Shown here piece by piece: positions 8,633 to 15,944 of a stretch of 64,000 nucleotides of DNA. The notes beneath the pieces are model-generated. The model saw only the letters and a program-made list of their open reading frames with translations, did not search any database and was not told the origin of the DNA. Source of the DNA: Thermoanaerobacteraceae bacterium (GTDB taxonomy: Bacteria; Bacillota; Thermoanaerobacteria; Thermoanaerobacterales; UBA4877); NCBI GenBank assembly GCA_030016635.1, contig JASEJQ010000001.1, positions 46,344 through 110,343 of the forward strand. Reading direction: 5' to 3'. A program made the position numbers and the translations under genes. The stretch's first letter is position 1, and each line of letters starts with the position of its first letter.

Positions 8633-9145
8633 ATGGGGCAGTCGGAAATGAGTAATCCTTTCTTAAAATGTGCGGCTAAGCTTCCGTATCCTGCGGTAAA
8701 GGTAGAAAAGCCCAACTATAACTATGGTTTGATATTATTAGATGACCTGGCCTCAGTGGTAAGCGAGACCACTGCTGTAATGCAGTATTTAAACCATCAC
8801 TATACCATTGAGGACAGGAAGATAAGCGACCTCGAGGAGTGTATAGCCCTGGTAGAGATGCATCACATGGAGATACTCAACGAACTTATTAAGGAGCTTG
8901 GGGTTACACCTGTCTATGCCAGCTATTCCGGAAACTGCGGGACATACTGGAATGCTTCCTATGTGTATTATGGGAACGATATAAAGGATAAACTGGCTAA
9001 AGATATTGAGGGGGAGAAGGCAGCTATAGCACAGTACAAGAGGCATATGGAGGTCATAAATGATAAATATGTAAGGGAAAACCTGGAAAGAATCATAAAG
9101 GATGAGGAGCTTCACATAGAGTTGCTTACAGGGGCCTTGAATTAG
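8633..9145 (+). CDS. Ferritin-like (manganese-catalase-type) protein
   Basis: 170 residues, mainly helical, with Glu/His pairs placed as in the ferritin-like four-helix bundle: ALVEMHHMEILNEL, GEKAAIAQYKRHM and KDEELHIELL. These would bind a two-metal centre. Clostridia have such proteins annotated as manganese catalase or ferritin-like; a peroxide or iron detoxifying role is plausible but the reaction cannot be told from sequence. It has a strong SD (GGAGGGGGG) and stands alone between the regulator and murI; an in-frame ATG at 8648 is an alternative start. Confidence 0.7.
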   Translation: MGQSEMSNPFLKCAAKLPYPAVKVEKPNYNYGLILLDDLASVVSETTAVMQYLNHHYTIEDRKISDLEECIALVEMHHMEILNELIKELGVTPVYASYSGNCGTYWNASYVYYGNDIKDKLAKDIEGEKAAIAQYKRHMEVINDKYVRENLERIIKDEELHIELLTGALN

Positions 9146-9190
9146 GCTCTTTTATTTTAGTATTTTAAAGGGTTTTTCACTAATTAAATT

Positions 9191-9219
9191 TTACAGTTGG
9201 GCATAATTAATAGTAAAAT
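9191..9219 (+). promoter_or_regulatory. Candidate promoter ahead of murI
   Basis: TTACAG (9191-9196) and TAAAAT (9214-9219) are spaced 17 bases apart in an AT-rich intergenic stretch. The boxes deviate from consensus. The long leader that follows contains a copy of the intergenic motif CGAATGATAGCA at 9261. Confidence 0.4.
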
Positions 9220-9260
9220 AGTACTCATAAATTGATTTTAGCATACAAAGTAGTATTTTA

Positions 9261-9284
9261 CGAATGATAGCAACATCCATGCAG
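9261..9284 (+). repeat. Short copy of the core intergenic repeat motif
   Basis: CGAATGATAGCA followed by ATCCATGCA (9261-9283) recurs with one base changed at 15621-15643, and degenerate forms are at 19714 and, inverted, near 28485. It lies between the ferritin-like gene and murI. Confidence 0.55.
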
Positions 9285-9330
9285 GGACTTATCATATCAG
9301 AATCAATAAATTTATAAAGGAATGGTGCAT

Positions 9331-10113
9331 ATGGATACAAGACCAATAGGGATATATGACTCCGGCGTAGGCGGACTTACCGTCTTAAGAGAATGTATGA
9401 GGGTCCTTCCTGATGAGGACTATATATACTTTGCAGATACAGGGAGGCTTCCATATGGGGAGAAGAAGAGGGAAGAAATAATCGGCTTCAGCCATGATAT
9501 AGTCTCATTTTTAAAGGAGAAAAATGTAAAGGCTGTGGTGGTTGCCTGCAATACATCGGCCTCCTGCATAAATCCTATGGACTTTGACATACCAATGGTT
9601 GATGTCCTGTCCATGGGGGTGAAAAATGCTGTAAGGGTGACGAGAAACAGGAGGATAGGTGTCCTGGCCACCAGTTTAACTGTTAAAAACCATACCTACA
9701 GGGAAAGGATAAAAGCCTACGACAGCAGCATGGAGGTGTATGAGGTGGCAGCCCCTGAGTTTGTTTCTCTGGTTGAGTCAGGGATGGCGAAAAGCAGTGA
9801 AGCAAAAGCGGCAGTAAAAAGATATATCTCGGAGTTTAAGGATACAGGTATAGACACCCTTGTCCTGGGGTGTACACATTACCCGTTTTTGCTGGAGCAT
9901 ATAAAGGAGGAGGCGGGCGAAGGGGTAATCATAGTAGACCCTGCACAGGGTACAGCCCATGGGTTAAAGGAAGTCTTAAACGGACTTGAACTTTTAAATG
10001 AAAATGACGACTGCGATGTCACATTTTACGCCAGCGGCAGTACAGACAATTTGACTGAGATGGGTAGATACCTTTTGAGACATGATATAACCATAATAAA
10101 GCATTATTGGTAA
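9331..10113 (+). CDS. murI: Glutamate racemase
   Basis: 260 residues. The family start PIGIYDSGVGGLTVL and both catalytic Cys motifs are seen: VVACNTSAS (first Cys) and LGCTHYPFL (second Cys). The enzyme makes D-glutamate for peptidoglycan in the cytoplasm. ATG 9331 is preferred over ATG 9322 because AAAGG at 9316-9320 is ten bases upstream of the former and only one base from the latter. No close operon partner; a 318-bp spacer with a repeat follows. Confidence 0.95.
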   Translation: MDTRPIGIYDSGVGGLTVLRECMRVLPDEDYIYFADTGRLPYGEKKREEIIGFSHDIVSFLKEKNVKAVVVACNTSASCINPMDFDIPMVDVLSMGVKNAVRVTRNRRIGVLATSLTVKNHTYRERIKAYDSSMEVYEVAAPEFVSLVESGMAKSSEAKAAVKRYISEFKDTGIDTLVLGCTHYPFLLEHIKEEAGEGVIIVDPAQGTAHGLKEVLNGLELLNENDDCDVTFYASGSTDNLTEMGRYLLRHDITIIKHYW

Positions 10114-10212
10114 ATAATTTAGCAACCGCTTACTAAGCAGGGCATATAACATCCAAAGGCATCCTTAAAGCGAGTTTATGATACTCTTAATGAGAGGCAA
10201 ATGCAGCCGGGG

Positions 10213-10340
10213 CATCTGGCATGGACGCCGGATGAGCTTAAGCTTTGGCATGGATGCCGGATGGAGGCTTACCCGGCGGAACGCATACACGAATCGTAGA
10301 GTATTAAGATGAGCGATCGGGTGCCGGGATGTTATTGGCA
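10213..10340 (+). repeat. Intergenic repeat, copy A
   Basis: The murI to H-NOX spacer holds a GC-richer block with two tandem GGCATGGAYGCCGGATG units starting at 10218 and 10247, each able to form a GGCAT/ATGCC-type hairpin. The whole block reappears in opposite orientation at about 15625-15752, most positions matching by eye including GGAGGC-TACCC, GAGTATTAAGA and GCGATC. It has no open frame of note, so it is a non-coding interspersed repeat. Confidence 0.65.
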
Positions 10341-10431
10341 TGCCTATAGACTTTTTCTGTGAAATCAATTTATCCCCTATGGAAAATTTTTCGAAACTGG
10401 TATAAAATACAGAGAGAAGGGGGATGAGCAC

Positions 10432-10716
10432 ATGAAGGGTACAGTGGTATCCACATGGATCAATACCATGAAAAAAATCTTTGACAATGATGTTGTAATA
10501 AAGACCATGAAGGAACAGGGATGGGATACCGAAAGGATAATAGGCCCCTTGGATGATATTGACGACAATGCAGCTAAGGAATTGATTGCAGGGGTGGCTA
10601 AAAAGGTTGGGAAGACGCCTGAGGTTGTATGGAGGGAAATAGGCAAGAACAATATCAGGACATTCCACAAATGGTTTCCCTCGTATTTTGAGCGGAAGAG
10701 CCTCAAGGGTTTTTGA
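10432..10716 (+). CDS. H-NOX heme sensor domain, N-terminal part (frameshifted receptor)
   Basis: 94 residues that align along their length with the first 94 residues of the Caldanaerobacter Tar4H H-NOX domain: MKGTVVSTW start, [16 protein letters not shown], and [13 protein letters not shown]. Distal heme-pocket residues W9 and N74 are present at the same numbers. The frame then stops at TGA 10714-10716 directly after a run of five T (10710-10714); one more T would continue the domain into the next frame without loss. SD is AGAAGGGGG. Alone it lacks the heme-ligating His, so it cannot act as a complete sensor. Confidence 0.85.
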   Translation: MKGTVVSTWINTMKKIFDNDVVIKTMKEQGWDTERIIGPLDDIDDNAAKELIAGVAKKVGKTPEVVWREIGKNNIRTFHKWFPSYFERKSLKGF

Positions 10717-12239
10717 TGCTCATGGACGATGTACATAGCCAGCTCACAAGACTCATAAGAGGAGCTAAACCTCCACGTTTGTTTGCTAAAGAATTGGGCC
10801 CGGACAGGATAGAGATGAGGTATGTTTCCAAAAGGGGCATGTATGACTATTTTCTCGGCCTATTGGACGGTGCAGCAGAATTTTTTAATGAAAAGCTGGA
10901 CATAAAGGAGATAGATAAGGGTACAGACTCTGATGGCAATAAGTATATGGTGGTGGATATAAGGTTTTCAAAAATGGTCAATCGTAAGAAAACCTATGGA
11001 CTAAACAGGGCCCTTACGCTTGGCGTGCTCAAAAGCATACCCATGAGGACGGGATTATATTCAGGAGCCATTACCCTGATTGCAGGCATGCTCATGGGAA
11101 TGCCGATCAACCAGTATGTGATAATGGGGTGTGCAGCCTTTGCTGTGTCATTTGCAGTTGTATATATTGCCAATCAACCATTGAAGTTGCTCATAGAGGA
11201 ACTTAAGAAATTAGAAAATTTAGACCTGGAGGAAGATACAACTGTGATTACAGGTGACGCATATGAGAAGGTATTCGACCAATTGAAGATGGCCAGGGAG
11301 AATATAAGGAAAGAGGTCGTCTTTATGAAGGGCGGTACCGACGACATGTACAACTTTACAGATAATTTCTCCCGTGTGGCTGACGACATGAGGAGGGTCT
11401 CCGAAGAAATTTCCAGGGCAGTAGAGGATGTGGCACAGGGTGCGGTCTCCCAGGCAGAGGATACAACCAGGGCTGTGAATTTGCTGGATGAAAATATAAC
11501 CAGTCTGAAAGAGGTAACAAATAAGCAGCAGTCCAGCAAGGAAAGGCTGGATACCTCTACAAGAGAGATAGACGGCGCAGCAAATGATGTTGCCGGGGTA
11601 AACAATATGCTGGACCAGATAAAGGACAGGTTTTCCAGCATTAATCGTGAATCAGAAGAACTGGCGAAGAAAGCCCAGAGTATCATGGAGATAGAAAATA
11701 CTATAGAGTCTATAGCCGACCAGACAAACCTTCTATCTCTAAATGCGGCTATAGAGGCTGCCAGGGCAGGAGAGGCAGGGAGAGGCTTCGCCGTGGTTGC
11801 TGACGAGATCAGAAAACTGGCGGATGATTCTAAGACTGCTGTTGGTACAATAAATCGAAACCTTGCAGAGTTTGCAGGCAGGGTGAGAGCAATGGCTGCA
11901 GAATTTGAGGAAGAGTTTAAAAGCATGGAGGAGAGTACACGGATACTGGGGAATGTCACAACCAATGTCAAGGGATCGGTATCTGATGTAAAGAGGGTTA
12001 CCGAAGAGGTATCTGCATTGACTGACGAGCTTTCCAGGACAACAGACAAGCTATCTACGGTATTCGAGAGCGTCCAGGCCTTAGCCGCCATAGCTGAGGA
12101 AAACTCAGCCACCTCTGAGGAGATAAGCGCCAGCGTGACGGAGTATTCTACCAAGATTTCAGAGCTCATGGATAATATAAATGAGCTTAAGAGCTTTGCT
12201 GAATATTTTAGAAGCGAACTTAAAAAATATCAGATGTAG
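10716..12239 (+). CDS. Methyl-accepting chemotaxis protein with C-terminal half of an H-NOX domain
   Basis: 507 residues. The first ~90 complete the H-NOX domain begun by the preceding frame: in fused numbering the heme ligand is H102 (MDDVH), P115, the YVSKR motif gives Y131-S133-R135, and Y140 is kept, the tyrosine that stabilises bound O2. Next come two membrane helices (about residues 105-155), a HAMP-like linker and a long MCP signalling coiled coil with the hairpin tip [20 protein letters not shown]. The fused protein would be 602 residues and report O2 (or NO) to the chemotaxis kinase. TTG 10713 or ATG 10716 could restart translation, but the likelier reading is a one-base loss in the T run. 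Confidence 0.88.
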   Translation: MLMDDVHSQLTRLIRGAKPPRLFAKELGPDRIEMRYVSKRGMYDYFLGLLDGAAEFFNEKLDIKEIDKGTDSDGNKYMVVDIRFSKMVNRKKTYGLNRALTLGVLKSIPMRTGLYSGAITLIAGMLMGMPINQYVIMGCAAFAVSFAVVYIANQPLKLLIEELKKLENLDLEEDTTVITGDAYEKVFDQLKMARENIRKEVVFMKGGTDDMYNFTDNFSRVADDMRRVSEEISRAVEDVAQGAVSQAEDTTRAVNLLDENITSLKEVTNKQQSSKERLDTSTREIDGAANDVAGVNNMLDQIKDRFSSINRESEELAKKAQSIMEIENTIESIADQTNLLSLNAAIEAARAGEAGRGFAVVADEIRKLADDSKTAVGTINRNLAEFAGRVRAMAAEFEEEFKSMEESTRILGNVTTNVKGSVSDVKRVTEEVSALTDELSRTTDKLSTVFESVQALAAIAEENSATSEEISASVTEYSTKISELMDNINELKSFAEYFRSELKKYQM

Positions 12240-12250
12240 GAGGGCATAAT

Positions 12251-13210
12251 ATGGTGGTATTTGCAGGGATAGACCTGGGTGGCACAAATATTGAGGTTGC
12301 CCTGGTGGATGGGACAGGGAAGGTCTTGTCCCACAAGACTCATCCCACAGAGGCAGGTCTTGGCTATGAAAGGGTCATAAAGAATATAACCGAGACATTA
12401 AATGAGGTAAAGGGAGATAGCTATATTAGTGCCATTGGCCTCTGTTCTCCCGGGCTTCTGGATGTAGAGAGGGGAATTTGTCTTTTCGCCGGGAACCTGG
12501 GTTTTAGAAATGTAGAGCTTAAAAAGCCGCTTGAGGATGCCTTTGGCGTGCCTACTTTTATAGAAAATGACGTAAATGCGGCAGCCCTTGGAGAGTGGAG
12601 ATTTGGCGCCGGCAGAGGCACTGAGAATTTCATACTTGTCATGGTCGGTACCGGGGTTGGTGCCGGGGTTATATGCGACGGTCATCTGCTCCATGGGAAG
12701 TCCAATGCCAGTGCAGAGATAGGCCATACAATCGTCGAGAAGGATGGACTTTTCTGCAACTGCGGCGGCAGGGGATGCCTTGAGATGTATGCCTCTGCCA
12801 CAGGTATAGTGAGGATGATGAGGCAGTATATAGCAAAGGGAAATTATTCATCAGTTATTTCCGATGTACAGGGCGACATGGATAGACTTACGGCGGCACT
12901 CATAGCCAGTAAAGCCTCCGAAGGCGACAGCCTATCGAAGCAGGTAATCAATGAGGCCGCAGAATATCTGGGCATAGCTCTGGTTAACTACATAAACACA
13001 TTCAACCCTGAGATAGTTGCCATAGGCGGGGGTGTAGCCAGGGCCGGCGATATACTGTTAAAGCCTATTGAGGAGTTTATAAGGAAGAGGGCTATGGAGG
13101 TGCAGGCCAGGGATGTAAGGATAGTGAGGTCTGCCCTGGGTGAGGATGCCGGTACCGTGGGAGCAGCAGCGGTGGCAATGGAGATGATAAAAATAGCGAA
13201 GGTCCTATAA
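12251..13210 (+). CDS. ROK family sugar kinase (glucokinase-like)
   Basis: 319 residues with the ROK fold: phosphate loop AGIDLGGTNIEVALV, catalytic ENDVNAAALGE, adenosine motif MVGTGVGAGV and the ROK zinc motif GHTIV...CNCGGRGCLE. It phosphorylates a hexose, most likely glucose, in the cytoplasm. It starts 11 bases after the receptor gene (SD GTAGGAGGG). Its last bases overlap the end of the convergent psuG by six bases and form one arm of a shared terminator. Substrate is inferred from family only. Confidence 0.87.
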   Translation: MVVFAGIDLGGTNIEVALVDGTGKVLSHKTHPTEAGLGYERVIKNITETLNEVKGDSYISAIGLCSPGLLDVERGICLFAGNLGFRNVELKKPLEDAFGVPTFIENDVNAAALGEWRFGAGRGTENFILVMVGTGVGAGVICDGHLLHGKSNASAEIGHTIVEKDGLFCNCGGRGCLEMYASATGIVRMMRQYIAKGNYSSVISDVQGDMDRLTAALIASKASEGDSLSKQVINEAAEYLGIALVNYINTFNPEIVAIGGGVARAGDILLKPIEEFIRKRAMEVQARDVRIVRSALGEDAGTVGAAAVAMEMIKIAKVL

Positions 13211-13226
13211 AACCTTCGCTATTTTT
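13191..13226. terminator. Bidirectional terminator shared by ROK kinase and psuG
   Basis: AAATAGCGAAGGT (13191-13203) pairs perfectly with ACCTTCGCTATTT (13212-13224) over an eight-base loop, with T runs out of both sides. Both arms are coding: one is the end of the kinase gene, the other the end of psuG. Confidence 0.82.
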
Positions 13227-14107
13227 GCACCCAGGACTGCATTGTTCTTTACCAGTGCCATGTTTGTCTCAAGGCTTTCGCCGTCGGTGAGTTCTGCAAC
13301 ACGGGCTAAGAGATAAGGGGTCACTTCTTTACCTTTTATCATCTTCTGGTCGGCATCTTTTAATGCCTCGCTTATGGCTTCATTGATTGCTGCTTCGTCC
13401 GCCTCGTATTCTGCCGGCACGGGGTTTCCTATGACCATGCCTCCATATAAACCCAATATCCTTTTTGCCTTTATAAATGAGGCTATTTCCTCAGGGGTAT
13501 CCATCCTGTATGGTGCTTTAAAGCGGCTGTTTCTTGTATAGAAGGCTGGAAATTCATCCTGGCCGAAGGCTATGACAGGTACACCCATGGTTTCTAAGTA
13601 TTCCAGAGTCTTTTCAATATCCAATATGGCCTTGGCACCGGCACATACCACTGTGACGTTTGTCCGGGCAAGCTCGGTAAGGTCGGCGGATATGTCAAAG
13701 CTGTGTTCCGCCCCGTAGTGTACCCCTCCTATGCCGCCTGTCACAAACACCTCTATGCCGGCCATGGATGCCAGTATCATTGTTCCGGCAACTGTCGTAG
13801 CACCGTTTAGTCTTTTAGACACCACGTAGGGGATATCACGCCTGCTGCACTTTATTACGTCTTTGGCCTGGCCGAGGTACTCTATCTCATCGGCAGAAAG
13901 GCCAACCTTGAGCTTGCCGTTTATTATCGCACATGTGGCAGGGATAGCCCCCTCATCCCTTATAACCTTCTCAACGCCAAGGGCTGTCTCAACGTTTTGG
14001 GGATAGGGCATCCCATGGGATATTATAGTGGACTCCAGTGCTACTACCGGCTTTTTGCTCTTTAAAGACTCAACTACCTCTTCGCTTACAGAAAGAAACT
14101 CATTCAT
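13205..14107 (-). CDS. psuG: Pseudouridine-5'-phosphate glycosidase
   Basis: About 300 residues with family hallmarks: VALESTIISHGMPYPQN near the start, ATTVAGTMILA, VFVTGGIGGVHYGAEHS and VCAGAKAILDIEKTLEYLET. The enzyme splits pseudouridine 5'-phosphate to uracil and ribose 5-phosphate in RNA salvage. ATG 14107 is chosen since GGAGG lies eight bases upstream; the longer TTG start at 14122 would overlap that SD. It overlaps the end of the upstream kinase gene by eight bases (ATGAATGA), so both form one operon. Confidence 0.93.
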   Translation of the reverse strand: MNEFLSVSEEVVESLKSKKPVVALESTIISHGMPYPQNVETALGVEKVIRDEGAIPATCAIINGKLKVGLSADEIEYLGQAKDVIKCSRRDIPYVVSKRLNGATTVAGTMILASMAGIEVFVTGGIGGVHYGAEHSFDISADLTELARTNVTVVCAGAKAILDIEKTLEYLETMGVPVIAFGQDEFPAFYTRNSRFKAPYRMDTPEEIASFIKAKRILGLYGGMVIGNPVPAEYEADEAAINEAISEALKDADQKMIKGKEVTPYLLARVAELTDGESLETNMALVKNNAVLGAKIAKVL

Positions 14108-15203
14108 TTCTAATGCCTCCAATTATTTTCTCGATATATGATGAGCTTATCATGGGCGATACTGTAAGGCTGCTGGAGACAGCAGCGGCAGCGCAGGCCA
14201 GGCCGCATCTTGCCGACCTCTTGATGTCATATCCGCTGTATATCCCGTATACCATTCCGGCAAACAGTGCGTCGCCTGCGCCGGTGGTATCGACAACATT
14301 GGACCTTATGCTCTCCATGAATTCATCCTCTCCATCATGGTATATGTATATACCTCTATGCCCAAGGGTTATAACCACTATCTCCACTCCCTGCCCGGAA
14401 AGGGACCGTCCTACCCTTTTTATATCATCGTCACTTCTGATTTCGAAACCCGAGAGAACCTCAGCCTCTTCCACATTGGGAGTAATGAGATAAATACCAT
14501 CAAGCTGGCCCTTTAAATATGCGGCCTTAGGCACAGAGACAGGCTCCACGCAGAAGGGCACCCCCTTAAGCAGGGCCTGAGACTTCAGATATACTAAGGT
14601 ATCAACGGGGATATTTGTATCGGCTGCAATCACCGATGCTCCCTCAAGGGCCTTTATCTTCGACCTTATGAACTCAGGCGTCATCTCCTTGAAGATTTCC
14701 ATATCAGAAAGAGCCAGGGCCATGTCTCCGTTCGGGGCTTCAATGGCGATGTAGGTACCAGAGGTCCTGTGAGATATGCTGTCACAGCCCGAGATATCTA
14801 TCCCGGCCTTCTCAGCCTCCTTGAGCAGCATATTGCCGTACATGTCATCACCCACGAGGGTAATAAGCCTGGTCTTTACCCCGAGTCTGACCAGGTTTTC
14901 AGCAATATTTCTGCCCACGCCGCCTGGTGAAAAACTTATCTTGCCAGGATTTGACGTCGCGGATATTATATCTGTGAAAGATACACCCTTGATGTCAAAA
15001 TTTGCTCCGCCTACCACTACCACCGACGGCTCTTCATTAACAATATATCCTCGCTTTAGTATTCCCTTCTTCATCAAGCTGGATATGTGAGTAGCTACGG
15101 CAGACCTTGTGATGCCGAGAATACTTGCTATCTCCTCCTGAGATGCAGTGGGACTATTGATAATTTCGTTTAAGACCCTTCTTTCTGCCTCTGTTATCAT
15201 CAT
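14100..15203 (-). CDS. psuK: Pseudouridine kinase (PfkB family) with N-terminal winged helix
   Basis: 367 residues. Residues 1-55 are a winged helix-turn-helix (ASQEEIASILGITRSAVATHISSL), residues 62-360 a PfkB kinase with VVVVGGANFDIKG, GGVGRNIAENLVRLG, and the catalytic VDTTGAGDALFAG. Paired with psuG it should phosphorylate pseudouridine. The fused DNA-binding domain suggests that the enzyme regulates its own operon, as proposed for similar HTH-PfkB proteins. Two or three Met codons lie at the start; the first (15203) is used. Confidence 0.88.
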   Translation of the reverse strand: MMITEAERRVLNEIINSPTASQEEIASILGITRSAVATHISSLMKKGILKRGYIVNEEPSVVVVGGANFDIKGVSFTDIISATSNPGKISFSPGGVGRNIAENLVRLGVKTRLITLVGDDMYGNMLLKEAEKAGIDISGCDSISHRTSGTYIAIEAPNGDMALALSDMEIFKEMTPEFIRSKIKALEGASVIAADTNIPVDTLVYLKSQALLKGVPFCVEPVSVPKAAYLKGQLDGIYLITPNVEEAEVLSGFEIRSDDDIKRVGRSLSGQGVEIVVITLGHRGIYIYHDGEDEFMESIRSNVVDTTGAGDALFAGMVYGIYSGYDIKRSARCGLACAAAAVSSSLTVSPMISSSYIEKIIGGIRNE

Positions 15204-15238
15204 ATCACCAACTTTTGTTTACATTTGGCATTATGTCT

Positions 15239-15267
15239 ATTATATCATGCATGACGGTAAATAACAA
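15239..15267 (-). promoter_or_regulatory. Promoter of the psuK-psuG operon
   Basis: Read on the minus strand: TTGTTA (15262-15267) and TATAAT (15239-15244) with a 17-base spacer, about 36 bases upstream of the psuK start. A good housekeeping-type promoter. Confidence 0.75.
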
Positions 15268-15325
15268 TATCGATTCTAAGACTCATTGATTTTTTGATTA
15301 CACTGTCCGCGGATGACATACAACA

Positions 15326-15496
15326 TCAGAGGTGTGTGTAGTATGAGAAGTCAATTACCCCTGGGGTCTGGAAACCGATAATGGATCTTAACTGTTTAAT
15401 CAGGTTCATCATCAGATCCTTAATCGGCCTGCCCTTCTCGTCAAACTCACGTATTAGCCTGTATTCAGTCTCTGGCTTTTTCTCTTTTTTGCCCAT
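15326..15496 (-). CDS. Small charged protein, possible mobile-element remnant
   Basis: A 56-residue frame starting MGKKEKKPETEYRL, then REFDEKGRPIKDLM, ending in THL. It is charged and helix-forming. It resembles, from memory only, the short proteins found beside serine recombinases in Clostridia. No strong SD is seen, and the surrounding 15.3-15.9 kb spacer is otherwise repeats and decayed sequence; a second frame (15454-15705) overlaps it. Could be a chance frame. Confidence 0.3.
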   Translation of the reverse strand: MGKKEKKPETEYRLIREFDEKGRPIKDLMMNLIKQLRSIIGFQTPGVIDFSYYTHL

Positions 15497-15624
15497 CCAC
15501 TCACCGTAAGGACCTTACGCATTTCACTAGGAGAATTTAGTATTACCTCTGCACATTCAGCAAGAAAACTAATTCCCTCCCTTTTCCGTCTCCCTCTGTC
15601 AATTAGTGGTAGTCTATTTGCGAA

Positions 15625-15752
15625 TGATAGCAATATCCATGCACCTGATCGCTTCTCTTGATACTCTAATAATTTGTGGCTGCATTTCGCAGGGTACGCC
15701 TCCATTCGGCATCCATGCCTCAGGTCGGCTCATCCGGCGTCCATGCCGGATG
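15625..15752 (-). repeat. Intergenic repeat, copy B (inverted relative to copy A)
   Basis: The reverse complement of this stretch matches 10213-10340: GGCATGGACGCCGGATGAG, then GGCATGGATGCCG, GGAGGCGTACCC, GAGTATCAAGA and GCGATCAGGTGC. It sits in a 740-bp gene-poor spacer between psuK and the SLH gene. The spacer from 15500 to 15944 contains nothing else I can support. Confidence 0.65.
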
Positions 15753-15944
15753 TCCTGCCTCGCTTGTTTCGAGGCTAAGAGCGGCTAAGCCTCACTTTAA
15801 CCGTCCATGCTTATTTTAAGCACAACCAATAATGAAAATAGGCTGATGCGTTGTAAATCTTACCATGAGTAGTCTATTTTCGTGTTAAGGTGCCTTCGGC
15901 CTTTACATGCCGACTCTGCCTGCTTTGTGCAGCAGCATCATTAT

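Noticed and set aside
10162..10668. 167-codon minus-strand frame over repeat A and the H-NOX start
   Set aside because: Covers a non-coding repeat and the well-supported H-NOX coding strand; no SD.
11174..12169. 331-codon minus-strand frame opposite the MCP gene
   Set aside because: It is the Ser/Leu-rich mirror of the coiled-coil signalling domain on the plus strand; a shadow frame.
15454..15705. 83-codon minus-strand frame in the psuK-SLH spacer
   Set aside because: Starts inside the interspersed repeat, has no SD and overlaps another small frame; no support for expression.
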